This document shows, one piece after another, positions 33,688-43,368 of a stretch of DNA of 64,000 nt. The DNA comes from [Mycobacterium] stephanolepidis. Its GTDB lineage: Bacteria > Actinomycetota > Actinomycetes > Mycobacteriales > Mycobacteriaceae. Under the pieces are notes generated by a model. The model had not been told where the DNA came from, searched no databases, and saw only the letters and a program-made list of their open reading frames with translations. The stretch spans positions 4,278,001-4,342,000 of the forward strand of contig NZ_AP018165.1 of assembly GCF_002356335.1 (NCBI RefSeq), written 5' to 3'. How positions within the stretch are numbered: position 1 is the stretch's first letter; each line of letters starts with the position of its first letter. The position numbers were made by a program, and so were the translations under genes.

Positions 33688-34805
33688 CGCTCGGTTTCCA
33701 ATTCGTTGACCACCGAGTCCACGACCGCACCCAAGTCGCCGTCATGCTCTTCGGCCACGCGCCGCTGACGCTGATACGACCCACCGTGGCGGTAGATATC
33801 CTCCACGGCGGCCAGCTCGGTCTCGCATTCCAGCAGCCGCGCGATGGGTTGCAGCCGAGTCAGCAGATCGTCGAGGTCCTCGGTCACCAATCTCTCATTG
33901 CTGTCCTCATCCAGGATGATGACCGCGTCGAGCCCGTAACGCGCACTGCGCCACTTATTTTCCTGCACATGCCAGGGCGGCATCGTGGGCAACGACTCTC
34001 CTGCCTCCAGCTTGCGGTCCAAGTCCACCACCAGGCAGTGTGTCAGTGCCACCAGCGCCTCGAGTTCGGCGACGTTGGAGATCCCGTCGAAGATCCGGAT
34101 CTCGACGGTGCCCAGCGCCGGTGAAGGCCGGATATCCCAACGGATTTCGTTGAGTTGGTCGATGATTCCGGTCTTCATCTGATCATCTACGAAGCCCTCG
34201 AACTGCTCCCAGGTCTGAAAGTGGAACGGCAGACCGGCAGTAGGCAACTGCTGAAACATCATGGCCCGGTTACTGGCGTATCCGGTGTCCTGCCCCTCCC
34301 ACATCGGGGACGACGCAGACAGCGCCAAAAGGTGCGGGTAGTAGTTGAGCATCGACGTGACGATCGGCATCACCTTGTGCTTGGAGGAGATACCGACGTG
34401 CACGTGCACACCCCAGATCAGCATCTGACGCCCCCACCATTGGGTGCGGGCAATCAGCTCGTCGTATCGCGGCGCATCGGTGAGCTGCTGCGCCGACCAA
34501 CGAGCGAAGGGATGCGTTCCGGCGCAGAACAGCTCCATGCCCATCGACTGCACGGTCGGTCGCACGGTAGCGAGAGTTGTCTGCAGGTCGTCCATCGCCT
34601 CGGCGACCGTCCCACAGATGCCGGTTACCACCTCGATGGTGTTACGCAGCAGCTCCTTGTGCACATGCGGTGTCTCGCCGATCGCCTTCAATACCGCGGA
34701 GGCCTCGTTGGTGAGGTCTCTGGTCTGGGCGTCGACGAGCGCGAATTCCCACTCAACGCCCAGCGTGGGTCGCGGTGACCCGCGAAATTCGATCGGGCGG
34801 GCCAC
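33684..34805 (-). CDS. YbdK-type carboxylate-amine (glutamate-cysteine) ligase
   Basis: 373 residues, GCS2/YbdK family, counterpart of Rv0433. Visible are TLGVEWEFALVDAQT at the start, the metal-site histidines in HVHVGISSKHK near 137, and TVEIRIFDGIS near 228. YbdK proteins have weak glutamate-cysteine ligase activity, but mycobacteria make mycothiol rather than glutathione, so the true substrate is uncertain. It is followed closely by sodC on the same strand in reverse order, as in M. tuberculosis. Confidence 0.88.
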   Translation of the reverse strand: MARPIEFRGSPRPTLGVEWEFALVDAQTRDLTNEASAVLKAIGETPHVHKELLRNTIEVVTGICGTVAEAMDDLQTTLATVRPTVQSMGMELFCAGTHPFARWSAQQLTDAPRYDELIARTQWWGRQMLIWGVHVHVGISSKHKVMPIVTSMLNYYPHLLALSASSPMWEGQDTGYASNRAMMFQQLPTAGLPFHFQTWEQFEGFVDDQMKTGIIDQLNEIRWDIRPSPALGTVEIRIFDGISNVAELEALVALTHCLVVDLDRKLEAGESLPTMPPWHVQENKWRSARYGLDAVIILDEDSNERLVTEDLDDLLTRLQPIARLLECETELAAVEDIYRHGGSYQRQRRVAEEHDGDLGAVVDSVVNELETER

Positions 34806-34813
34806 TCTGGCAG

Positions 34814-35533
34814 CTAGCCCGCGTCGATGAGACCGCAGGCCACACGCTTGCCCGCATCACCCGTCGACTTCGTGGTGTCATCGGGACCTGCCGTGCCGTT
34901 GGCCTGGGTGTACCGCTCGGGCGGAATGTTGGCGAAGTTGTCGGCCTTCTCGTGGATGATGATCGAGGTGCCGTTGCCAGCAGTCAGATCGTCCTTGGTG
35001 AACGAGTCCGCGGTGGTAACCAGCTCACCGGAGCCGTCCTTGAGGATGTTCAGTGACACCAGGTCGCCGCTGGACGGATGACCGGTGTAACCGGGAACGT
35101 TGAAATGTCCGCCCGCGGAGAGGAAGTCACCCGGGGTGCCGCCGGCCGGCGCGGTCGAGTTGGGTTCGCACTTCTTGTAGGAGTGAATGTGCAGCCCATG
35201 GAAACCCGGGGTGAGCTTGCCGTTCTCGGTGGTCTTCACGGTGACGATGGCGTGCCCGTCCTGGAAGACGAATTCCGCGGACGCCACCGATGTGCCGTCG
35301 GCAAGCTTGAGCGTGGCGTTGAGTTTCTCGCCCGAAGGGATCGGCCGCTCGCCGCCTCCATGTCCGCCATGCTCGCCCGCGGTCGACGGCGCGGTAGAAC
35401 CGGTCCAGACCGGAGGGGTGGTGCCCGGGGTGGTGCTGGCGGGCTGATCCGGGGAGCATCCGCTCAGGGACAAGGCAACGGCAGCAAGGGTTCCGGCGGC
35501 GACAACGGCGGGCTTAACCATGGGCCTCATCAT
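34814..35533 (-). CDS. sodC: Periplasmic Cu,Zn superoxide dismutase lipoprotein
   Basis: 239 residues, near the length of M. tuberculosis SodC. Signal peptide with lipobox LSGC at about 23-26, then a Pro/Thr/Gly-rich linker, then the SOD domain. Copper-site histidines are visible in GLHIHS, GGHFN and [10 protein letters not shown]. The disulfide-region cysteines are in YKKCEPN and [10 protein letters not shown]. It removes superoxide at the cell surface. Upstream lies virR in the same direction. Confidence 0.94.
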   Translation of the reverse strand: MMRPMVKPAVVAAGTLAAVALSLSGCSPDQPASTTPGTTPPVWTGSTAPSTAGEHGGHGGGERPIPSGEKLNATLKLADGTSVASAEFVFQDGHAIVTVKTTENGKLTPGFHGLHIHSYKKCEPNSTAPAGGTPGDFLSAGGHFNVPGYTGHPSSGDLVSLNILKDGSGELVTTADSFTKDDLTAGNGTSIIIHEKADNFANIPPERYTQANGTAGPDDTTKSTGDAGKRVACGLIDAG

Positions 35534-35584
35534 GCCATCTCTCCTACGGCGTGTAGCACCCGCAGTGCCGATCCGTCAGATCGG

Positions 35585-36049
35585 TCAGATGGCGACAGCG
35601 ACAACGACACCCGGCGGCTGTTCCACGAGCTCGGGTGCACGCGGTGCGGCCTGAACACCGAGCACCTTGGCGATTTCGTGGGCGGCCTCTTCTTCTCCGG
35701 CGGTCTTGCCGAAGAAGACGGTCGTGACGTTCACCTCGGGCATCGGCAGGTTGCCCACTTCGGCCACCTTCCAGCCTGCGGCCGCGACCTGGTCGGCGGC
35801 GCCCCGCGCCAGGTCGGGCACCGAGGTGGTGTTGTACACACGAACCTCCGGCTTCGGTGCGGGCGGCGGTGTCGTCGACTTGGGGGCTGCGGCGGCGCTG
35901 ACCGATGTGGACGTCGAGTCCGACGATGCGGACTTATCCGATCCGAGAGCGTTGAACCCGACGAGCAGGAAAATCACTCCGAGAAACAGCAGCACCATCA
36001 CCATGGCGCGTAGCGGCAGGCCATGAGAATCGGGTACGCGTTCGTTCAT
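35585..36049 (-). CDS. virR: LytR_C-domain envelope protein VirR
   Basis: 154 residues, counterpart of Rv0431. One N-terminal membrane span (about 14-33), a low-complexity Ser/Ala/Pro/Lys linker to about 65, then a LytR_C domain with VRVYNTTSVPDLARGAADQV. Family knowledge: VirR controls vesicle release and envelope permeability in M. tuberculosis. It lies between a DUF3263 gene and sodC, the same order as in M. tuberculosis. Confidence 0.9.
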   Translation of the reverse strand: MNERVPDSHGLPLRAMVMVLLFLGVIFLLVGFNALGSDKSASSDSTSTSVSAAAAPKSTTPPPAPKPEVRVYNTTSVPDLARGAADQVAAAGWKVAEVGNLPMPEVNVTTVFFGKTAGEEEAAHEIAKVLGVQAAPRAPELVEQPPGVVVAVAI

Positions 36050-36110
36050 TGTGAATCCACTCTACGGTCCGAGGGCGCCAGCGCCTATTCAGCCGGCCGC
36101 GCCGAGACAG

Positions 36111-36458
36111 CTATGTGACCTCAAACCCCAGGCGGCGCGCGGCGCGGGCCTTCTGGCGGCTTGCACGCAGCCGGCGGAGCCGTTTGACCAGCATCGGGTC
36201 GGCAGCCAGGGCCTCTTGACGATCTACCAGCGCATTCAATACCTGGTAGTAGCGGGTGGCCGACATGCCGAAGAGCTCCTTGATGGCGTCTTCCTTGGAA
36301 CCCGCGTACTTCCACCACTGCCGCTCGAAGGCCAGAATGTCGTGCTCGCGCCGACTCAAGCCGGCCGCGATCTCGACTCCGTCTGAGCCGACGGCAGGCG
36401 AGTCCTGACCAGCATCTGCAGCCTTTGACTGCTCAGCTCGCGCCTGGGCGCCGTCCAT
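36111..36458 (-). CDS. DUF3263 protein, probable small helix-turn-helix regulator (Rv0430-like)
   Basis: 115 residues, counterpart of Rv0430. The core is GLSRREHDILAFERQWW...KEDAIKELFGMSATRYYQVLNALVDR, which looks like a helix-turn-helix, followed by a basic tail. The function is not established; DNA binding is inferred. The first 35 residues are variable, so a later start cannot be excluded. Upstream of virR on the same strand. Confidence 0.85.
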   Translation of the reverse strand: MDGAQARAEQSKAADAGQDSPAVGSDGVEIAAGLSRREHDILAFERQWWKYAGSKEDAIKELFGMSATRYYQVLNALVDRQEALAADPMLVKRLRRLRASRQKARAARRLGFEVT

Positions 36459-36635
36459 AAAAGCTCCTGACCCAACCGGGGCGTTTGTCGTCTTGTCTCT
36501 TGATCGATCGCGTTCACTGCAACACTGAAAATAACAACACTGTGGTTCGGCGATATTTAACCACGCTCAAACCGCAACTCCGGCTAGCCAACCCCGCGCG
36601 TCGGCTCTCAATACCAAGCCGATAGCTTGCCTTCC

Positions 36636-37229
36636 GTGGCTATTGTCCCTATCCGCATTGTCGGCGACCCGGTGCTGCATACGCCTACCGAGCCCGTGCC
36701 GGTCGGTCCCGACGGTTCGCTACCCGACGATCTCCCCGAGCTGATCGCGAACATGTACGAGACCATGGACGCCGCCAACGGCGTCGGGCTCGCCGCCAAC
36801 CAGATCGGCGTGCCCCTGCGCCTGTTCGTCTACGACTGCGCCGACACCCGCGGCGGCGGAACCCGCCATCGCGGCGTGGTGATCAACCCGGTCCTGGAAA
36901 CCTCCGCGATCCCCGAGACGATGCCCGACCCGGATGACGACGAAGAGGGTTGCCTGTCGGTACCCGGCGAGTCCTTCCCCACCGGACGTGCGGACTGGGC
37001 ACGGGTCACCGGCCTGGACGCCGACGGCAAAGAGATCACTCTGGAGGGCAACGATCTGTTCGCGCGCATGCTGCAGCACGAAACAGGGCACCTCGACGGA
37101 TTCCTTTACATAGACACACTGATCGGCCGGAACGCCCGCGCGGCCAAACGCGCGGTCAAGTCCAACGGTTGGGGTGTGCCCGGATTGAGTTGGATGCCAG
37201 GACAAGTCGCTGATCCGTTCGGGCACTAG
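36636..37229 (+). CDS. def: Peptide deformylase
   Basis: 197 residues, identical in length to the M. tuberculosis enzyme when started at this GTG ([16 protein letters not shown]). It removes the formyl group from new proteins. All three motifs are present: [10 protein letters not shown] near 50, EEGCLSVPG near 107, and QHETGHLDG near 147 with the metal-binding HExxH-type site. Upstream is a 177-base AT-richer gap to the divergent DUF3263 gene. The GNAT gene follows after 14 bases. Confidence 0.95.
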   Translation: MAIVPIRIVGDPVLHTPTEPVPVGPDGSLPDDLPELIANMYETMDAANGVGLAANQIGVPLRLFVYDCADTRGGGTRHRGVVINPVLETSAIPETMPDPDDDEEGCLSVPGESFPTGRADWARVTGLDADGKEITLEGNDLFARMLQHETGHLDGFLYIDTLIGRNARAAKRAVKSNGWGVPGLSWMPGQVADPFGH

Positions 37230-37243
37230 AGCGACCCGGCACC

Positions 37244-38143
37244 ATGTCCCTGCCCGAACTTGGTACGCGGGTCGCCATCCGCAGCCGTCGGCCCGCGGGC
37301 TCGGTGCCCCCGTTCACCGATACCGTCGGCGAGCTGATGGCTACGCATCCGGCGGTACGCGTACTACATAAATCCGGTGCGGTGGTGGATATTTCACCCC
37401 TTGATATCGTCTCGGTGCGCGTATTGCCGCCGGTTCCGGTGCTGAACCGGGACATCAGATCTGCGCAGCGGGCCGCGGCCTTCGCCTGGCCGGGTGTCGA
37501 ACACTCTTGGGTGGGTGGCTGGTTCGTCCGGGCCTCGGGCGGATACACACATCGCGGCAACTCTGCTGTGCCCCTGGAGCATTCGGCGTCACCTCGTTCA
37601 CTCGGCGATGTGGGCGCCTGGTATTCCGCGCACCGGCTGCCCACCGTGCTGTGCCTGCCCGACCGGTTGGTGCATCCACCCGAGGCACTGGTGACGAGCG
37701 GTGAAACCGTGGTGATGGTGCGCGATCTGGGCGCGCCGAGTGACCCGGCCCTGCCTCCGGTACCGCAGTCGGGTTGGCTTGCCCTGCATGGAGATAACCA
37801 CCCCTTGACGGTGCCGGTGCTGACCGCCGTGGTCGACGGGACGCTGGGCTTTGCTTCCGTCACCGATGGCGGTCCCGCCGTCGCCATCGCACGCGGTGCC
37901 GTTACCGAGGGCTGGCTCGGCATTTCCGCGGTGCGGGTGGCCGAGACCCATCGACGCCGGGGGCTGGCCAGACAGGTGTGTGAGGTACTGCTGGGCTGGG
38001 GAGCCGCGCAGGGTGCGCGCCGCGCATACGTCCAGGTACGGGCGGAGAACGCGGCGGCGCTCGCGCTGTACCCAACCTTGGGTTTTACCGAACAACACCG
38101 GTATCGGTATGCACACATCGAGGCTGTCAGCATCGAAAAGTAG
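37244..38143 (+). CDS. GNAT-family N-acetyltransferase (Rv0428c-like)
   Basis: 299 residues, counterpart of Rv0428c. The N-terminal ~90 residues form an uncharacterised beta-rich domain. The C-terminal GNAT domain (about 170-295) has the acetyl-CoA loop ETHRRRGLARQV near 232 and the typical NAAALALYPTLGFTEQ. Lies between def and xthA, as in M. tuberculosis, with short gaps suggesting one operon. The acceptor is unknown; N-terminal amines are an attractive guess because of def. Confidence 0.85.
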   Translation: MSLPELGTRVAIRSRRPAGSVPPFTDTVGELMATHPAVRVLHKSGAVVDISPLDIVSVRVLPPVPVLNRDIRSAQRAAAFAWPGVEHSWVGGWFVRASGGYTHRGNSAVPLEHSASPRSLGDVGAWYSAHRLPTVLCLPDRLVHPPEALVTSGETVVMVRDLGAPSDPALPPVPQSGWLALHGDNHPLTVPVLTAVVDGTLGFASVTDGGPAVAIARGAVTEGWLGISAVRVAETHRRRGLARQVCEVLLGWGAAQGARRAYVQVRAENAAALALYPTLGFTEQHRYRYAHIEAVSIEK

Positions 38144-38152
38144 GGTGACGTC

Positions 38153-38953
38153 ATGCGATTGGCCACCTGGAATGTGAACTCCATCCGCGCCCGTGCCGAC
38201 AGGGTGATTTCCTGGCTGGAACGCTCCGGCACCGATGTGCTCGCGATGCAGGAGACCAAGTGCTCCGACAAGCAGTTCCCCATGCAGGCGTTCACCGATG
38301 CCGGATACGAGGTGGCACACGTGGGGCTCAGCCAGTGGAACGGGGTGGCCATCGCCTCACGGGTCGGGCTGGACGATGTGACCGTGGGATTCGAGGGGCA
38401 GCCCGGGTGGGCGTCCGGCCCGGATGTCGAAGAGGCCGCCGAGGCCCGCGCGCTGGGTGCCACCTGCAACGGCGTGCGGGTGTGGAGCCTGTATGTCCCG
38501 AACGGACGGACGCTGCAGGATCCGCACTACCAGTACAAGCTGCGGTGGCTCTCTGCCCTACGTGACGAGGCCGCCGGCTGGCTCGCAGCCGATCCCGCGG
38601 CACAGGTGGCGCTGGTGGGCGACTGGAACATCGCGCCCACCGACGACGACATCTGGAGCGTCGAAGCCTATGAGGGCAGCACCCACGTGTCCGAGCCGGA
38701 GCGCACCGCGTTCACCGCGATGAACGACGCCGGATTCGCCGATGTGGTGCGGCCGTTCACCCCCGGTCCGGGCGTGTACACCTACTGGGATTACACGCAA
38801 CTGAGCTTTCCCAAGAAGCGCGGGATGCGCATCGACTTCGTCCTCGGCTCACCGGAATTCGCCAAGCGGGTGGGCGACGCCCATATCGACCGTGAGGAAC
38901 GCAAGGGCAAGGGCGCGAGCGACCATGCTCCGGTCGTCGTCGATCTGGACTGA
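38153..38953 (+). CDS. xthA: Exodeoxyribonuclease III / AP endonuclease
   Basis: 266 residues of the EEP fold. Motifs: ATWNVNSIRAR at the start, MQETKC with the metal-binding Glu near 34, GDWNIAPTDDD near 156, RIDFVLGSP near 226 and SDHAPVVVDLD at the C-terminus. It repairs abasic sites. Ten bases after the GNAT gene. Confidence 0.94.
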   Translation: MRLATWNVNSIRARADRVISWLERSGTDVLAMQETKCSDKQFPMQAFTDAGYEVAHVGLSQWNGVAIASRVGLDDVTVGFEGQPGWASGPDVEEAAEARALGATCNGVRVWSLYVPNGRTLQDPHYQYKLRWLSALRDEAAGWLAADPAAQVALVGDWNIAPTDDDIWSVEAYEGSTHVSEPERTAFTAMNDAGFADVVRPFTPGPGVYTYWDYTQLSFPKKRGMRIDFVLGSPEFAKRVGDAHIDREERKGKGASDHAPVVVDLD

Positions 38954-39026
38954 TACCGGCGCGAAGTTCCCGCAACAAATCCTGCCCGCGCTACCCTCAA
39001 CGAACTACTGATCGAGGGGGTAGCGC

Positions 39027-40229
39027 ATGATGCGCCGGTTCCAGACGTTGGCGATCGCTCTGATGCTCACCATGACCGCCTGTGCGTCACCGCCCGACGG
39101 CATCGAGATCGTGACCAACGGAGAGACACCGATGGGACCGACGCCGTCAACCACCACCACCGCGACGACGAAACCGCGGCCCACGGTTCCGCCGCCGCCT
39201 CCGACCGGCAACATCGGAGACGTCAAGCTCAAGTATCTGTTCTACGAGGCGATCCGGCTCTCCGGGTCGATCGTGGCACCGACGATCGTCGACGGCCGAT
39301 TCAACAGCACGGGTTGGCCGACTCTGCTCTATCGGCGGGATAACTCTGACGAGCTGCTCGACTACGGATACATAACCGGCATCAGCCTCTCGCGCGAGCC
39401 GATTACTCCGAACAACGACGCCACCGCCCTACTGGGAGTCAAGATCCGGCTGTTCAAAGACGACGCGTCCGCGGCAGCGGCGACCGAAGCCCTATACAGC
39501 CTCCGAAACCAACTGGATCCCGGCGAATCCAAACGCGTCGAGACCGTGGAGATTCCAGGCTTTCCGGCCGCCAAGGCGTACGCCACACACAAGAACTACG
39601 GCCAGTCCGTCTACGCGGAAACCGTGGCGTATCTCCAACGTGGGCCACTCGTGGTGCGGGTTGACGTCAGTCAGCAACCAGACGTCGAGAGCGTCGAAAT
39701 CCTGTCCCGCTACCTGACCCGGCAACTCCAGGAGCTGGAGCACTTCACACCCACCCCGGTTAGCCAATTGAGCTCGCTCACATCGCCTTTCGACCCCGAC
39801 GGATCCTTGCTCAAGCTCGCCACCGACAAGACCTCGTTCAACCCCAGTGGTAGCGGCGCTGTCTTCGACGCGCGTGGTGCGGCGCTGTTTCACACCGACA
39901 TCCCGGCGTGGCTTGAGATCTATCGAGAGACCGGCGTTGACCGGTTCATCGTCGCCGACAGCAGTCGAGTGACACGCGCGGCCGATGAGATCGGCGCGAA
40001 GCGTCTACTGGATGCCCTGCGACCCGAGTTACTGGACAGGAAGGATTACGGCCCGCCGAGCGCGCCATCCACCGTGCCGAACGCGGAATGCCTGCAGTAC
40101 AAATCGGGGACGGATGACGACCCGCTCTTGACATGTCTGTTCCAGCAGGGGCGGTATGTCGCATGGGTGCAGGGCGCGCGGTCGGTGATCGGCCAACGGG
40201 TACAGGATCAGCGGAACCGGCTTAGCTAA
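39027..40229 (+). CDS. Lipoprotein of unknown function (DUF7373-like)
   Basis: 400 residues. Signal peptide with lipobox MTAC at about 17-20, then a Thr/Pro-rich linker (about 38-60), then a large domain resembling the paired-repeat mycobacterial/nocardial lipoprotein family (two halves with LLGVKIRLFKDDASAAAATEAL and later SSRVTRAADEIGAKRLLDAL). Three cysteines near the C-terminus. Start ATG after GAGGGGG. It precedes the three coupled membrane-protein genes and may belong with them. Function unknown. Confidence 0.75.
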   Translation: MMRRFQTLAIALMLTMTACASPPDGIEIVTNGETPMGPTPSTTTTATTKPRPTVPPPPPTGNIGDVKLKYLFYEAIRLSGSIVAPTIVDGRFNSTGWPTLLYRRDNSDELLDYGYITGISLSREPITPNNDATALLGVKIRLFKDDASAAAATEALYSLRNQLDPGESKRVETVEIPGFPAAKAYATHKNYGQSVYAETVAYLQRGPLVVRVDVSQQPDVESVEILSRYLTRQLQELEHFTPTPVSQLSSLTSPFDPDGSLLKLATDKTSFNPSGSGAVFDARGAALFHTDIPAWLEIYRETGVDRFIVADSSRVTRAADEIGAKRLLDALRPELLDRKDYGPPSAPSTVPNAECLQYKSGTDDDPLLTCLFQQGRYVAWVQGARSVIGQRVQDQRNRLS

Positions 40230-40261
40230 CAGAAATCAGCTGCCGACGACCTTCTCACCGT

Positions 40262-40909
40262 ATGCTTCTGCGCATGGGTGGGGACGATCCCGTCAGCGAA
40301 CCTAACGAGCCGGAGAATCGCAGGTTCTTGGATCGCTATTCGCTGAAACGGTTGCATCAGGTCGCAATCGTCGCGGTGTTGGCGACGACGGCAGCTTTCG
40401 GCGGTCTAGAAACAGCTGAGCCGATGACGCCGGTGGCACTGGGGTCCCCGTATTCGAACGGCGTCTACACGATCACAGCGCATCGCGTCGCCCAGATCTG
40501 TGATCCCGCACGCCTGCCGACCCGCAACCAGTTGTTGTTGCAGAGGGCCGCGAAGGAGCGCCAGCTCGTGGGCCTTTTCGCGACCGTGGAGAACACCGCC
40601 GACTCGTCCGGGGTGGTCTTGCACGACCTCAAGCCGAGTAACAGCGCCGTATTCAGCCTGGTCGGCGACGATGTTCGAGATGAGGGCGCCTATGGGCCGT
40701 ACGGACTGGTATCGGCCCTCCAGCCCGGAAAGGTCCAGGAGGTGATCGTCGTTTGGGGATTCCCGTTCGGCAAAGCGCAGCCCGGCGATGACGTCATCAT
40801 CAAGATGTCTGACTTCGAACGAGCCGCCGGGGTTGCCAATACCGTCACCACCTGGGGTGCCACGGGTCATTACGGCGAGCTACGCACCACCATCGGCAGG
40901 TGCGAGTGA
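40262..40909 (+). CDS. Single-span membrane protein with extracytoplasmic DUF4352-like domain (1 of 3)
   Basis: 215 residues. A polar N-tail is followed by one membrane span (about 36-56) and a beta-rich outside domain with QLVGLFATVENTADSSGVVL, a pattern like telokin-like/DUF4352 domains. Function not recognised. Start uncertain: ATGs at 40262 and 40274 are in frame. The stop overlaps the next start (TGATG), marking a coupled operon of three similar proteins. Confidence 0.65.
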   Translation: MLLRMGGDDPVSEPNEPENRRFLDRYSLKRLHQVAIVAVLATTAAFGGLETAEPMTPVALGSPYSNGVYTITAHRVAQICDPARLPTRNQLLLQRAAKERQLVGLFATVENTADSSGVVLHDLKPSNSAVFSLVGDDVRDEGAYGPYGLVSALQPGKVQEVIVVWGFPFGKAQPGDDVIIKMSDFERAAGVANTVTTWGATGHYGELRTTIGRCE

Positions 40910-41493
40910 TGCGGCGAAATCGGACCATCATCGCAGTCCAGGTCGTTGTTTGTGCCCTGCTGCTCGCAGGCTCGGCCTACCTGTACATGAATGTGCCGAA
41001 ACGCACCGACTCGTACGCGCCGCTCCTGGTGCACGGCACCGCGCCGGCACCCACCACCGGCCGCAATCTGTCGGTGACCGTGCATCGAGTCTTCTCGGCG
41101 CCCGAAGTCCGCGTGAAGTCTTCGGTCAGCGACCCCAGCATCGACACCTACCAGACCAAGGGCCGCTACATCGCGATCGACCTCTCCTATGAGACCGTTC
41201 GCACACCCGACAGGATCGATTTGCAGCTCGAGGCCGATCACCGCAACATCGACCGGGAGAACTTCGCCGCCACTAAGGCCTCCGGACAGCCAGGTGTCAG
41301 CGTGCGGAAGACATGGGTGTTTGACGCCCCAGAGCCTCCCAAGTCACTTAATCTTCTAGCGATCATCTTCCCGGATAACGACTTTCGCATGATGCAAGGC
41401 TGGGTCGACTCACAACTCCTGATCGTCATTCCGCCCGAAATGATTCAAGAGCGGCCATTGCTAACACTCGTGAACGAACAGGTCGTCCCATGA
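40909..41493 (+). CDS. Single-span membrane protein with extracytoplasmic DUF4352-like domain (2 of 3)
   Basis: 194 residues. Short basic N-terminus, membrane span (about 6-26), then an outside domain with TKGRYIAIDLSYETVRTPD, in the style of its two neighbours. ATG chosen for the TGATG junction; a GTG 9 bases earlier is possible. Its stop overlaps the next start as ATGA. No known function. Confidence 0.68.
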   Translation: MRRNRTIIAVQVVVCALLLAGSAYLYMNVPKRTDSYAPLLVHGTAPAPTTGRNLSVTVHRVFSAPEVRVKSSVSDPSIDTYQTKGRYIAIDLSYETVRTPDRIDLQLEADHRNIDRENFAATKASGQPGVSVRKTWVFDAPEPPKSLNLLAIIFPDNDFRMMQGWVDSQLLIVIPPEMIQERPLLTLVNEQVVP

Positions 41494-42044
41494 GAAATTG
41501 GCTGCGGCGCAATATCATTGGAGCGATCCTGATGGCTGTCGGGGTGCTCGTCTTCGGCGTCACGGTGGGCTATCCCTCCTGGAAAGAAAACCTTGGGACC
41601 GATATCCCCGCCGCCACCGTGCCCGCCGGCGCTACGGTCAAGATCGACGGCGTGCTGTGGCGGATGCGCGCTCTGGACATGCCCGCTCCTGCTTACTCCA
41701 AGTACGACTCTCCGCAGCCGCCCGGAACCCGTTTTGTGGCGTACGCATTCGACCGATCCAAGGACGGGAAGCCGGCCGCACTCGATGAGGGATGGGCGAT
41801 GTGCCGCGCCACATTTGTCGACCAGAGCTATCGACACTGGTACGGACAAATAGGGATGCTGCCGGTCTCGGTGTCGGATTGGACCCGGAAGCAGGGGTAT
41901 GACTCCTGCAACACCGCCGGCTCATTCGCCGCCGTCATGGTGGTACCGAAGGACGCCGACATCACCGCGGTGGACGTCGAGTTCGCACCCGAAAAAGGCA
42001 GTGCCAAAAAATACCGCTTCGTGCGGTTCATACCTCCGTCGTGA
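41490..42044 (+). CDS. Single-span membrane protein with extracytoplasmic DUF4352-like domain (3 of 3)
   Basis: 184 residues. One span (about 9-29), then an outside domain with GTRFVAYAFDRSKDGKPA and two cysteines (AMCRATF and DSCNTAG) that could form a disulfide. Coupled to the gene before it by ATGA. Its last 17 bases overlap the end of the convergent polytopic protein gene. No known function. Confidence 0.68.
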   Translation: MRNWLRRNIIGAILMAVGVLVFGVTVGYPSWKENLGTDIPAATVPAGATVKIDGVLWRMRALDMPAPAYSKYDSPQPPGTRFVAYAFDRSKDGKPAALDEGWAMCRATFVDQSYRHWYGQIGMLPVSVSDWTRKQGYDSCNTAGSFAAVMVVPKDADITAVDVEFAPEKGSAKKYRFVRFIPPS

Positions 42045-43350
42045 CCGACGGCCGCGAGGCTCTTTCCACGCAATGCCAATACATCGCCACCACGAGGCAT
42101 ACCCGAAGCGGATCGATCAATGCTCCAATCGCTGTCCGGAAAGACTCGCGATACGACGCCCACCAAATCCACTCATGCGGCCCCAGCAGCATGGCCACGC
42201 CGCGCCACATGTACCCGTCGGTCACGTAGACGTTGAAGTAGGCGCCATTGGGATCCAGGACCACGGTCCCCATGAACACAAAGACGAAGAAACACAACGT
42301 CACTGGCCCGGAATGCAATGTGAGCCGGAGGGTGTCTCGCAGTTGGTCGGCTATGCCCAGCAAGCTTCGGAAGATTTCGGACGCACGCGTCTGGACGATA
42401 ACCGGTAGCCGCTGCCAACGGGCTTTCGCCGCGAGACCGGTCCGACTTGCCACATCGGTGACACGGGAGCCCTGAAGTTCACCGAACGCGGCCTGGCTGG
42501 CGCCGGCCCATGTGGTTTGCGGCCGAGCGGCATAGACGGTTCCCACAATGGCAATCCACGTCACCGCCAACAACACCGCCAACACGGTCGGCCCCACCGC
42601 ATCGGTGACCCACTTCCACACCTGGCCGAGGAGGCTGAAGTGCTCGAGAAACCGCTCCTTCTGCTCGGTGTACCAGACGATGACCTTGCGCTCGGATATC
42701 CATTTCGGGCTTCCGACAAGCCGATTCGACGCGGCATTGAGCAGCAGCACCACCCACAGAGCCTGCAGGTACACGGCAGCCAGCTGGGTCCAGGCCGGGA
42801 GCTTCTCGGAATACCTCGTCAAAGCGCCACGGGCCACGAACGCGATCAATATCGCCAGATATGCCCGCCAGTCGCTGGGCGTCATGAACTCCTGAGCCTG
42901 CGTCAACGTCCTCTCGGGGGCGCCGCCGGAGTAGGCCGCGTAGGAGAGGTCGGCGTTCAATGACCCCAGGTACAACGCGTAATCGGCCAGAATGAGCCGC
43001 CACGCCGCAAAGAGGACGAACACCGGAAGGATCGTCTTAAGCACGATGCCCACGAAGGTCTGATACCGCGACTGGCCATCTGTGTTCTCGTCGGACAGGT
43101 TCGTCTCGCCGCGTATGACCAAAAACATCAGGATGTACGTGCCGAGTCTGGCCAGGGCCGCCAACGGCATGATCAAGTCGCCCCAGAAGCCTCCGAAGTG
43201 CACGCCCACGTAGACGGCCAGTTTGATCAGCCAATAACGGGCGAGCCAGCCGAGGAGCCAGATACCGATGAGCCGCGGCCAGCAGCGCCACCACAAGAAC
43301 CCCGTACGGCGCAGCAGATCCACCGGGCCGGATATCCCCCACGTTGCCAT
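42028..43350 (-). CDS. Large polytopic membrane protein of unknown function
   Basis: 440 residues with about eight hydrophobic spans, Trp-rich N-terminus (GFLWWRCWPRLIGIWLLGW) and a cytoplasmic-looking loop KWISERKVIVWYTEQKERFLEHF in the middle. No transporter or enzyme motif recognised. It faces the three single-span proteins tail to tail and overlaps the last by 17 bases. Co-occurrence suggests they are one system; this is inference. Confidence 0.7.
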   Translation of the reverse strand: MATWGISGPVDLLRRTGFLWWRCWPRLIGIWLLGWLARYWLIKLAVYVGVHFGGFWGDLIMPLAALARLGTYILMFLVIRGETNLSDENTDGQSRYQTFVGIVLKTILPVFVLFAAWRLILADYALYLGSLNADLSYAAYSGGAPERTLTQAQEFMTPSDWRAYLAILIAFVARGALTRYSEKLPAWTQLAAVYLQALWVVLLLNAASNRLVGSPKWISERKVIVWYTEQKERFLEHFSLLGQVWKWVTDAVGPTVLAVLLAVTWIAIVGTVYAARPQTTWAGASQAAFGELQGSRVTDVASRTGLAAKARWQRLPVIVQTRASEIFRSLLGIADQLRDTLRLTLHSGPVTLCFFVFVFMGTVVLDPNGAYFNVYVTDGYMWRGVAMLLGPHEWIWWASYRESFRTAIGALIDPLRVCLVVAMYWHCVERASRPSVTTEV

Positions 43351-43368
43351 GGGCAGATAGTAGCTAGC

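Noticed and set aside
33684..34805. Ergothioneine EgtA or glutathione GshA
   Set aside because: Length, start motif and sodC neighbourhood fit the YbdK-type Rv0433 group better; no egtB-E genes nearby.
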